A DNA stretch of 5,327 bases from Pseudomonadota bacterium (lineage in GTDB: Bacteria; Pseudomonadota; Gammaproteobacteria; Burkholderiales; Burkholderiaceae_C): assembly GCA_018241985.1 (NCBI GenBank), contig JAFECV010000175.1:1-5327 (forward strand), read 5' to 3'. Both the position numbers and the translations under genes were made by a program. Positions 1 through 5,203 of this stretch are shown here, in pieces. The number at the start of each line of letters is the position of its first letter. The stretch's first letter is position 1. The notes beneath the pieces were generated by a model. The model saw only the letters and a list, made by a program, of their open reading frames with translations, was not told where the DNA came from and did not search any database.

Positions 1-1
1 G

Positions 2-181
2 GTGCGCGGCGGCCAGACCTCGCTGTACGACGGGCCGTTCGCCGAGACCAAGGAGCAGCTCGCCGGCTTCTACCTGGTCGACGCGCGCGACCTGAACGAG
101 GCGTTGCAGATCGCCGCTCGTATCCCACCGGCGAAGTACGGCAGCGTCGAGGTGCGGCCGGTGCGGGAACTCCAGCCATAG
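2..181 (+). CDS. YCII-family protein, 3' end only (partial)
   Basis: The reading frame is open from the window edge to a TAG at 179-181 and gives the last 59 residues of a small protein. The segment DGPFAETKEQLAGFY, followed by a DLNEALQIAARIP helix and a final EVRPV strand, is the typical C-terminal half of the YCII-related / DGPF domain family, whose members are usually a little over 100 residues, so roughly half is missing. The fold is a ferredoxin-like alpha/beta dimer. Biochemical roles are mostly unknown, and a catalytic function is not established for this subgroup. In many bacteria such genes lie directly beside an ECF-type sigma factor gene; that partner, if present, would be upstream of this window and cannot be seen. 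The gene runs in the same direction as nirK, but 133 bases containing an apparent promoter separate them, so co-transcription is not needed. Family assignment is confident; function is not. Confidence 0.85.
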   Translation: MRGGQTSLYDGPFAETKEQLAGFYLVDARDLNEALQIAARIPPAKYGSVEVRPVRELQP

Positions 182-196
182 CGTCAGCGCCGCCCT

Positions 197-206
197 CGAT
201 ATATCG
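197..206. repeat. 10-bp perfect palindrome between the YCII gene and nirK
   Basis: CGATATATCG is a perfect palindrome and the most AT-rich spot in this gap. It sits inside a looser dyad, CAGCGC at 185-190 and GCGCTG at 211-216, followed by GGTTT. It could be an operator half of the nirK control region, or part of a weak termination structure for the YCII gene. The sequence alone does not decide, and a short palindrome can arise by chance. Confidence 0.3.
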
Positions 207-218
207 CGCCGCGCTGGT

Positions 219-232
219 TTGAGGCGCGTCAA
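219..232 (+). promoter_or_regulatory. FNR/DNR/NNR-type activator box upstream of nirK
   Basis: TTGAGGCGCGTCAA has both outer half-sites (TTGA and TCAA) perfect with the 6-base spacing of the FNR/CRP-superfamily boxes that control denitrification genes. The fifth base of each half-site is not the usual T/C or A/G, so affinity may be reduced. Its centre (225.5) lies about 40 bases upstream of the start predicted from the -10-like element at 253-258, the classic position for a class II activator. A poor -35 region (CAAGGC at 230-235) fits activator dependence. Inferred role: induction of nirK at low oxygen or in response to nitrogen oxides. Confidence 0.6.
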
Positions 233-252
233 GGCGCGCCTGGGGTGCCCGC

Positions 253-258
253 GATAAG
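253..258 (+). promoter_or_regulatory. Candidate -10 element of the nirK promoter
   Basis: GATAAG resembles a sigma-70 -10 hexamer in an otherwise GC-rich gap and lies 20 bases downstream of the FNR-type box. Transcription would begin near base 265, leaving a leader of about 50 bases before the nirK start. There is no good -35 hexamer at the right distance. The call rests mainly on spacing relative to the box. Confidence 0.4.
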
Positions 259-270
259 GTCATGCCGCTT

Positions 271-288
271 CGGCACCATTCGGTGCCG
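271..288 (+). other. Hairpin in the nirK mRNA leader
   Basis: CGGCACC (271-277) pairs perfectly with GGTGCCG (282-288) around the 4-base loop ATTC, giving a 7-bp GC-rich stem. It ends 14 bases before the GGAG ribosome binding site of nirK (303-306) and would lie very near the predicted 5' end of the transcript. A stem in this place could protect the mRNA from 5' decay or affect translation; either role is inferred. There is no following T run, so it is not a classic terminator. Confidence 0.5.
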
Positions 289-314
289 GTCTCGATAACA
301 ACGGAGAGAGTGGC

Positions 315-1796
315 ATGTCAGCGCAGATCAGAAAACTCATCGTGGCGTTCGCGCTGCTGGCCGGCGTTGCGCTGGCCGGTCAGGCGGCACCGGCCAAGCA
401 GCGCATGGCGGGGGACTTTGGCCCGCCGCAGGGCGAGCCGGTGCATGCGGTGCTGACCAGCCCGCCGCACGTGCCGCCGCCGATCACGCGCACGCGCCCG
501 GCCAAGGTCATCGTCGATCTCGAGGTGGTCGAAAAGGAGATGCAGATCTCCGAAGGCGTGAACTACACCTTCTGGACCTTCGGCGGCACCGTGCCGGGCA
601 GCTTCATCCGCGTGCGGCAGGGGGACACGGTGGAGTTCCACCTGAAGAGCCCGCCCGGCAACAAGATGCCGCACAACATCGACCTGCACGGCGTCACCGG
701 CCCGGGCGGCGGCGCGGCGTCGAGCTTCACCGCGCCGGGCCACGCTTCGCAGTTCACGTTCAAGGCATTGAACGAGGGCATCTACGTCTACCACTGCGCG
801 ACGTCGCCGGTCGGCATGCACGTGGCCAACGGCATGTACGGCCTGATCCTGGTCGAGCCGCCGGGGGGCCTGCCCAAGGTCGATCACGAGTACTACGTGA
901 TGCAGGGCGACTTCTACACGACCGGTAAATACCGCGAGAAGGGCCATCAGCCGTTCGACATGGAGAAAGCGATCGCCGAGCAGCCGACCTACGTGCTGTT
1001 CAACGGCGCCGAAGGCGCGCTGACCGGCGACAAGGCGCTCACGGCCAAGGTCGGCGAGACAGTGCGGATGTACGTGGGCAACGGCGGCCCGAACCTGGTG
1101 TCGAGCTTCCACGTGATCGGCGCGATCTTCGACCAGGTGCGCTACGAGGGCGGCACCGAGGTCCAGAAGAACGTGCAGACCACGCTGATCCCGGCGGGAG
1201 GCGCGGCGATCGTGACGTTCACGGCCAAGGTGCCGGGCAGCTACGTGCTGGTCGACCACTCGATCTTCCGCGCGTTCAACAAGGGGGCGCTGGCGATCCT
1301 CAAGGTCGACGGACCGCAGAACGTGGCGATCTACTCCGGCAAGGAGGTCGATTCGGTGTACCTCGGCGACCGCTCGGCGCCGAACCTCGCGGCGGTGAGC
1401 ACCGCGGCCGAGGCCCATGCGGCCGGCACCTTGACCAAGGACGAGCAGATCGCCGCCGGCCAGCAGTTGTTCGCCGGCACCTGCTCGGTGTGCCACCAGT
1501 CCAACGGCGCCGGCCTGCCCGGCGTGTTCCCGCCGCTGGCCAAGTCCGACTTTCTGGCGGCCGACACGGCGCGCGCCGCGCGCGTCGTGCTGCAGGGCCT
1601 GTCGGGCAAGGTCACGGTGAACGGCAGCGAATACAACTCGGTGATGCCGCCGATGAACCAGCTCAACGACGACGAAGTCGCCAACATCCTGACCTACGTG
1701 CTCAATTCCTGGGACAACCCGGGCGGGCGCATTCAGAAGGAGGACGTGAAGCAGATGCGCACGTCCAAGCCGGCGGCCTCGGCGGAGGCCCATTGA
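315..1796 (+). CDS. nirK: Copper nitrite reductase (AniA type) fused to a C-terminal cytochrome c domain
   Basis: This is the periplasmic dissimilatory enzyme that reduces nitrite to nitric oxide in denitrification. The ATG at 315 follows a GGAG site (303-306). Residues 1 to about 25 form a signal peptide with a hydrophobic core ([13 protein letters not shown]). Two cupredoxin domains span about 60-335. Type 1 copper ligands are H120, C161, H169 and M174; type 2 copper ligands are H125, H160 and H315; the catalytic pair is D123 and H266. The phrases [18 protein letters not shown] and SSFHVIG are close to Neisseria AniA and other class II NirK proteins. A linker of about 40 residues leads to a class I cytochrome c domain with heme motif CSVCH at 390-394 and axial Met M444 or M447. 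At 493 residues it matches the three-domain heme-fused NirK group known from Ralstonia pickettii, where the heme domain donates electrons to the type 1 copper. A charged, Ala-rich tail of about 25 residues ends the protein. All metal ligands are present, so it should be active. nirV follows after 13 bases. Confidence 0.97.
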   Translation: MSAQIRKLIVAFALLAGVALAGQAAPAKQRMAGDFGPPQGEPVHAVLTSPPHVPPPITRTRPAKVIVDLEVVEKEMQISEGVNYTFWTFGGTVPGSFIRVRQGDTVEFHLKSPPGNKMPHNIDLHGVTGPGGGAASSFTAPGHASQFTFKALNEGIYVYHCATSPVGMHVANGMYGLILVEPPGGLPKVDHEYYVMQGDFYTTGKYREKGHQPFDMEKAIAEQPTYVLFNGAEGALTGDKALTAKVGETVRMYVGNGGPNLVSSFHVIGAIFDQVRYEGGTEVQKNVQTTLIPAGGAAIVTFTAKVPGSYVLVDHSIFRAFNKGALAILKVDGPQNVAIYSGKEVDSVYLGDRSAPNLAAVSTAAEAHAAGTLTKDEQIAAGQQLFAGTCSVCHQSNGAGLPGVFPPLAKSDFLAADTARAARVVLQGLSGKVTVNGSEYNSVMPPMNQLNDDEVANILTYVLNSWDNPGGRIQKEDVKQMRTSKPAASAEAH

Positions 1797-1800
1797 GGAG
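1797..1800 (+). promoter_or_regulatory. Ribosome binding site of nirV directly abutting the nirK stop
   Basis: The nirK stop codon TGA (1794-1796) is followed at once by GGAG, giving TGAGGAG, and the nirV ATG comes 9 bases later. A ribosome finishing nirK would therefore sit over the next initiation site, which suggests translational coupling and supports ATG 1810 as the nirV start. Confidence 0.7.
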
Positions 1801-1809
1801 AGCCCGGCG

Positions 1810-2625
1810 ATGGCCGCTCGCGCGCCGCGTTGGACTCAGCGGCTGCGGTGCCTGCTGCGCCGGCTGACGCTCGGCGCGGCGCTGCTGATCGGCTCCGCCG
1901 CCTGGGGCCAGCAAAGCACCGGCTACGTGCTGCTGCCGGCAGGCCGGATCGACAGCGTGCTGGGCGGCGCCGCCGCCGCGGCCAATGGCGGCCCGCAGCC
2001 GGTCGCGTCGTTCTGGATGCGCGTGGTGCCGGTGAGCCGCGCCGAGTTCCAGCGTTTCATCGCTGCGCACCCCGAGTGGCGCCGCGACCGCGTGCCGCGC
2101 ACCTTCGCCGATGCCGGCTATCTGGCCGACCTGCCGGATGCAGTGCCCGAGGAGCAGGCGCGGCAGCCGGTCACGCGGGTCAGCTGGTTCGCCGCGCAGG
2201 CTTACTGCGAATCCGAAGGCGCGCGGCTGCCGACCTGGACCGAGTGGGAATACGCCGCTGCCGCCGATGCCACGCGCACCGACGCGCGCGCCGATCCGGT
2301 GTGGCGCGCGCGCATCCTCGGCGGCTACGCCCGGCCGGCCACGGCGCCGCTGCCCGACGTCGGCGGCCCGGCCAACGTCTACGGCGTGCGCGACCTGCAT
2401 GGCCTGGTCTGGGAATGGGTCGACGACTTCAACGCGCTCCTGGTCAGCGGCGACAGCCGCGACCAGGATGACCCGGACAAGCTCCAGTTCTGCGGCGCGG
2501 GCGCGATCGAACTGAAGGACCGGGACAACTACGCGGTGCTGATGCGCATCGCGCTGCTCTCGTCGCTGCAGGCTTCGGGCAGCACCGGCAACCTGGGATT
2601 TCGCTGCGTGCGTCCGCAACCTTGA
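1810..2625 (+). CDS. nirV: NirV-like protein of the formylglycine-generating enzyme (SUMF1) fold family
   Basis: The 271-residue product starts with an Arg-rich segment and a hydrophobic stretch (about residues 19-31), with likely cleavage after AWG (33), so it is probably exported to the periplasm like NirK. A weak RR pair precedes the core, but the full twin-arginine motif is absent. The rest is an FGE-sulfatase/SUMF1 domain: RVSWFAAQAYC (123-133), RLPTWTEWEYAAAAD (139-153), DLHGLVWEWVDDF (195-207) and a terminal NLGFRCVR (261-268). True formylglycine-generating enzymes bind copper with two cysteines five residues apart; here only C228 (in QFCGAGA) lies in that region, so sulfatase-activating chemistry is unlikely. 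Proteins of this type are called NirV where they lie next to nirK, as in Rhodobacter sphaeroides. Their function is not established. Placement between nirK and sco suggests a part in assembly or protection of the copper enzyme, which is inference. It lies 13 bases from each neighbour, so one operon is likely. Confidence 0.88.
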   Translation: MAARAPRWTQRLRCLLRRLTLGAALLIGSAAWGQQSTGYVLLPAGRIDSVLGGAAAAANGGPQPVASFWMRVVPVSRAEFQRFIAAHPEWRRDRVPRTFADAGYLADLPDAVPEEQARQPVTRVSWFAAQAYCESEGARLPTWTEWEYAAAADATRTDARADPVWRARILGGYARPATAPLPDVGGPANVYGVRDLHGLVWEWVDDFNALLVSGDSRDQDDPDKLQFCGAGAIELKDRDNYAVLMRIALLSSLQASGSTGNLGFRCVRPQP

Positions 2626-2630
2626 AGGAA
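2625..2630 (+). promoter_or_regulatory. Ribosome binding site of sco overlapping the nirV stop
   Basis: AAGGAA begins with the last base of the nirV stop codon (TGA, 2623-2625), 8 bases before the ATG at 2639. This supports that start and again suggests that translation is coupled within the cassette. Confidence 0.65.
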
Positions 2631-2638
2631 ATAGAACC

Positions 2639-3247
2639 ATGCAATTCACCACCCCGACCCCGCTGCGCAGGCGCTCGGCGCTGCTGACCGGCGCGGCGCT
2701 GATGCTGCTCGCCGCCGCGCCGTCGGTGCCGGCCGAGACGGCTGCGCTGCCGGCCGACTCGATCTACCACCTGCACGTCACGCTGACCGACCAGGACGGG
2801 CGCAGCTTCCCGCTGGACGCGCGGCGCGGCCACCCCATGGTGGTCAGCATGTTCTACACGAACTGCGACTACGCCTGCCCGACGAGCTTCGAGACCCTGC
2901 GCATGACCGAGGCCAGGCTGGGCGAGGCCGAGCGTGCTCGCTTGGGCGTGCTGATGGTCAGCCTGGACCCGGTGCGCGACACGGTGCCGGCGCTGCGGCA
3001 GACGATGGATCAGCGCGGAGTGAATAGCGCACGCTGGACCCTGGCCCGCACCGAGCCCGCCGACGTGCGCAGGCTGGCTGCGGTGCTCGGCATCCAGTAC
3101 CGCGCGTTGCCGGGCGGCGACTTCAACCACAGCAGCGTGCTGCTGCTGGTCGATGCCGACGGCCGCATCGTCGCGCGCACCGCGCAGCTCGGCCATGTCG
3201 ATCCGGCCTTCCTGGCGCGCGTGAGGTCGGTGCTGGCGCGAGCCTAG
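2639..3247 (+). CDS. sco: SCO1/SenC family copper-binding thioredoxin-fold protein
   Basis: The product has 202 residues. Its N-terminus carries three arginines (10-12) and a hydrophobic core (about 14-27), ending in VPA, a good signal peptidase site near residue 32. It thus looks like a cleaved, soluble periplasmic form rather than the membrane-anchored form common for SCO; there is no lipobox cysteine. RRRSALL is only a weak match to a twin-arginine signal. The thioredoxin-like domain shows the family's copper site: the CxxxC motif with C76 and C80 (NCDYACP) and the distant H164 (DFNHSS). The VSLDPVRDT segment (107-115) and VDADGRI (171-177) are also typical. SCO proteins deliver copper to, or reduce thiols of, copper sites, best known for the CuA centre of cytochrome oxidase. 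As last gene of a nirK cassette, this one is more likely to serve NirK copper loading; that is inference from context. The gene converges on a - strand gene 22 bases downstream. Confidence 0.93.
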   Translation: MQFTTPTPLRRRSALLTGAALMLLAAAPSVPAETAALPADSIYHLHVTLTDQDGRSFPLDARRGHPMVVSMFYTNCDYACPTSFETLRMTEARLGEAERARLGVLMVSLDPVRDTVPALRQTMDQRGVNSARWTLARTEPADVRRLAAVLGIQYRALPGGDFNHSSVLLLVDADGRIVARTAQLGHVDPAFLARVRSVLARA

Positions 3248-3269
3248 ACGCTGCGCTGAGCGGTTGCGG

Positions 3270-3899
3270 TCAACCCCTGCCAATCAACCCGCGCAGCGGC
3301 AGCGCGAGCCCGATCGCGATGAAGATGCCGCCGCAGGCCTGGTTGAAGCGGCGGCCGACGCGCGCGAGCCAGCGCCGGATGCGCTGCGCCGCGCTGGCGA
3401 TCACCAGCTCGGTGACGAACTCGGTCGCGGCGAAGGTGCCTGCCATCACGACGAACTGGACGACGAGGCTGCGCGCCGGGTCGATGAACTGCGGCAGGAA
3501 CGCGGCGAAGAACAGGATGCCCTTCGGGTTCGTCATCGCGGACAGCGCACCGGCACGAAACAGCGACCAGCCGCTGGCCTGCGGCCGCGGCGCGGCCGGT
3601 GCGTCCAGGCCGATAGTCGGCGCGCGCCAGACCTGGATGCCGAGCCAGACCAGGTACAGCCCGCCGACCCACTTGAGCACTTCGAGCCAGACGAGCGATG
3701 CGGCCAGCAGCGCGCCGATGCCGAACATCGACAGCGCGATCACCGAGACGAAGCCGAACGTTCCGCCGAAGATCGTGAACAGCGTCTTGCGGCTGCCGTG
3801 CAGCGCGCCGTGGGTCAGCGCGAGCAGGCCGTTCGGCCCCGGCGACAGCGACAGGCCAGCGGCCGCGAGCAGGTACACGAGCCAGTTCTGAAGCGCCAT
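3270..3899 (-). CDS. LysE/RhtB family amino-acid exporter
   Basis: The 209-residue protein is an inner-membrane transporter with about six hydrophobic segments (roughly 5-27, 40-66, 70-91, 115-137, 145-170 and 187-205), the usual size and layout of the LysE/RhtB/CadD superfamily. The signature SPGPN at 19-23, a Gly-rich second segment (FGGTFGF, 44-50), YLVWLGI (82-88) in segment three and NPKGILFF (124-131) support the family. Members export amino acids such as lysine, threonine or homoserine lactones, or other small solutes; substrate cannot be told from sequence. The ATG at 3899 is the only sensible start because an in-frame TAA lies five codons upstream. No clear Shine-Dalgarno site precedes it, while TAAAAT lies 6 bases upstream, so the message may be leaderless. 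It has its own orientation and no visible link to the nitrite reductase genes. It lies 81 bases downstream of the YeiH-type gene on the same strand. Confidence 0.9.
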   Translation of the reverse strand: MALQNWLVYLLAAAGLSLSPGPNGLLALTHGALHGSRKTLFTIFGGTFGFVSVIALSMFGIGALLAASLVWLEVLKWVGGLYLVWLGIQVWRAPTIGLDAPAAPRPQASGWSLFRAGALSAMTNPKGILFFAAFLPQFIDPARSLVVQFVVMAGTFAATEFVTELVIASAAQRIRRWLARVGRRFNQACGGIFIAIGLALPLRGLIGRG

Positions 3900-3905
3900 C
3901 GGGTC

Positions 3906-3911
3906 ATTTTA
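3906..3911 (-). promoter_or_regulatory. Candidate -10 element for the LysE-like gene
   Basis: On the - strand TAAAAT matches the TATAAT consensus at five of six positions and stands out in GC-rich surroundings. Only 6 bases separate it from the ATG at 3899, so transcription would start at or next to the start codon. A recognisable -35 hexamer is missing, so this is tentative. Confidence 0.35.
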
Positions 3912-3927
3912 TCGGGGGGCCTCGTCT

Positions 3928-3956
3928 GCCGCGCTGCGTTGGCCGCGCAGCGCGGC
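3928..3956 (-). terminator. 11-bp perfect hairpin between the YeiH-like and LysE-like genes
   Basis: GCCGCGCTGCG (3928-3938) and CGCAGCGCGGC (3946-3956) are perfect inverted copies around a 7-base loop. The stem lies 25 bases beyond the stop of the YeiH-like gene in its direction of transcription. There is no T run after it on either strand, so it is not a textbook intrinsic terminator. It may still pause polymerase, block 3' decay of the upstream message, or be a copy of a dispersed palindromic repeat. Its separation of two co-directional genes supports independent units. Confidence 0.4.
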
Positions 3957-3980
3957 CGGCCCGGATGGACCCGGCGCCGG

Positions 3981-5081
3981 TCACCCCAGGAGCTTCGGGA
4001 CGATGTGGTTGACGAACGCGCCGCCGACGACCAGCCAGGTGAACAGCATGCCGGCCAGCAGCAGCGGGCGGGTGCCCGCCTTGCGGATTTCGCCGAGCCG
4101 CGTGGAAAGCCCGAGGGCCGCCATCGCCGTCGCGAGAATCAGCGTGTCCGCATCGACCGCCGTCGCCACCAGCCGGGCCGGCAGGCTGTGCAGCGAGTTG
4201 AACAGGACCACGGCGATGAAGCCGAACGCGAACCAGGGCACGGTGATGCCGCCCTCGGCGTGAGCCGTCTGGCCGTTGCCGCCGGATTCCCGAGGGCCTG
4301 CGCGCCGGGCCAGCAAGGCCGACAGAATCATCAGGAACGGGGCGAGCATCATCACCCGCACCATCTTCGCGACGACGGCCGTGTCGGCAGCCTGCTGCCC
4401 GATCGAGCGGGCGGCGGCGACGACCTGGGCGACCTCGTGGATCGTCGAGCCGGCGTAGACGCCGAAGCCGGTCATGCCTCCCGAAATCAGCGGGAAGCGC
4501 TGGTTCAGGTCGAACAGCACCGGGTACAAAAAGATCGCGAGCGTGCCGAACACGACGACGGTCGCGACCGCCACGGTGACCTGCTCGTCCCGTCCCTTCA
4601 CCACGGGTTCGGTCGCCATCACCGCCGCCGCGCCGCAGATCGAACTGCCGGCGCCGATCAGCATCGCGGTCCTGCGGTCCAGGCCGAGCCATCGGATGCC
4701 GATCCAGCACGCCAGTGAGAAGGTGCTGGTCAGCATCAGTGTGTCGATGACCACGCCGGCGAGACCGACGTGGCCGATGTCCTGGACCGTCAGCCTGAGC
4801 CCGTACAGCACGACGCCGAGTTTCAGCAGCGTCTGTTTGGAAAACAGGATGCCTTCGCCGGTCGCATGGGAACCCCCGCGCAGCGCCATGTTGCCGACCA
4901 CCATGCCGAGCACGATCGCGATGGTGAGCGCACTGAAGCCATGGTCCTGGAGCCAGTCGATCCGGCCGAGCTCGATGCCCGCCGCCGCGATAGCGGCCGA
5001 GAGGCAGAGGCCGGGCGCGATGCCGCGCAGCCTGTGCAGCGCGGCGTCGATGGGGGAAGAGAGGGCGGCAGCGTTCGACAT
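3981..5081 (-). CDS. yeiH: YeiH family putative sulfate exporter (UPF0324)
   Basis: The 366-residue product is an integral inner-membrane protein with about ten hydrophobic segments. It carries the family hallmarks GAGSSICGAAAVMATEPVVK (143-162) and YAGSTIHEVAQVVAA (209-223), plus LKLGVVLYGLRLT (87-98). These identify the YeiH / Cons_hypoth698 family, classed as putative sulfate exporters (PSE). Some relatives sit in sulfonate-degradation clusters, where sulfite or sulfate must leave the cell; for most, the substrate is unproven. Length is near the usual 330-370. A hydrophilic loop at about 261-280 separates the last segments. The ATG at 5081 gives a short N-terminus before the first hydrophobic stretch and is the natural start, though no strong Shine-Dalgarno site precedes it. 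A LysR-type gene starts 122 bases away in the opposite direction, the same layout as yeiH-yeiE in E. coli, so that regulator probably controls this gene. Confidence 0.92.
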   Translation of the reverse strand: MSNAAALSSPIDAALHRLRGIAPGLCLSAAIAAAGIELGRIDWLQDHGFSALTIAIVLGMVVGNMALRGGSHATGEGILFSKQTLLKLGVVLYGLRLTVQDIGHVGLAGVVIDTLMLTSTFSLACWIGIRWLGLDRRTAMLIGAGSSICGAAAVMATEPVVKGRDEQVTVAVATVVVFGTLAIFLYPVLFDLNQRFPLISGGMTGFGVYAGSTIHEVAQVVAAARSIGQQAADTAVVAKMVRVMMLAPFLMILSALLARRAGPRESGGNGQTAHAEGGITVPWFAFGFIAVVLFNSLHSLPARLVATAVDADTLILATAMAALGLSTRLGEIRKAGTRPLLLAGMLFTWLVVGGAFVNHIVPKLLG

Positions 5082-5120
5082 GGCGGGGCTCGAAGAGGTT
5101 TGTGTGGGTTCGGTCCCTGG

Positions 5121-5150
5121 AATCTACGGGCCTGCCAGCTATACGTCCAA
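5121..5150 (-). promoter_or_regulatory. Candidate promoter of the YeiH-like gene
   Basis: On the - strand TTGGAC (5150-5145) and TAGATT (5126-5121) are separated by 18 bases and could serve as -35 and -10 hexamers, with a start near 5114 and a leader of about 30 bases. Both match the consensus only partly. The -35 overlaps the dyad at 5141-5166, which fits control by the divergent LysR-type regulator. Confidence 0.3.
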
Positions 5151-5166
5151 CGGGTTGTTTTCGTAT
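5141..5166. promoter_or_regulatory. Nested dyad, candidate LysR-type operator
   Basis: ATACG (5141-5145) and CGTAT (5162-5166) are inverted copies. Between them CAAC (5148-5151) and GTTG (5154-5157) form a second inverted repeat with almost the same centre. LysR-type regulators commonly bind interrupted dyads in the gap between their own gene and a divergent target. A second small dyad, CGAT-TAA-ATCG, follows at 5174-5184. The role is inferred from position and symmetry. Confidence 0.4.
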
Positions 5167-5169
5167 CAT
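5164..5169 (+). promoter_or_regulatory. Candidate -10 element of the LysR-type gene
   Basis: TATCAT matches TATAAT at five of six positions within an AT-rich island, 34 bases before the ATG at 5204. It overlaps the right arm of the dyad at 5141-5166, as expected if the regulator represses its own gene. No convincing -35 hexamer lies upstream. Confidence 0.35.
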
Positions 5170-5203
5170 CTATCGATTAAATCGTTAAAAGGAACGAGCC
5201 ACG

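Noticed and set aside
262..456. ATG at 262 as the start of a small upstream gene
   Set aside because: The frame overlaps the hairpin leader and the nirK signal-peptide region, has no ribosome binding site, and encodes an Arg-rich shadow sequence.
318..1793. Long open frame opposite nirK
   Set aside because: It mirrors nirK exactly, is rich in Arg, His, Val and Ala as expected from an antisense frame in GC-biased DNA, and shows no recognisable domain.
1810..1910. Twin-arginine export signal in NirV
   Set aside because: An RR pair occurs before the hydrophobic core, but the following residues do not match the consensus, so an ordinary Sec-type signal is equally likely.
3249..3262. Small inverted repeat CGCT/AGCG after sco as a terminator
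   Set aside because: The stem has only 4 pairs, a 6-base loop and no T run, so it is too weak to call.
3264..4718. Open frame of 484 codons on the + strand
   Set aside because: It crosses two well-supported - strand membrane protein genes and the gap between them. Its composition (Arg, Gln, Asp, Glu, His) is that of a shadow frame, and it has no family motifs.
3904..5169. Open frame of 421 codons on the - strand overlapping the YeiH-like gene
   Set aside because: It is a second frame of the same strand with Arg-rich, low-complexity composition and no motif. The 366-residue frame has clear family signatures and membrane segments.
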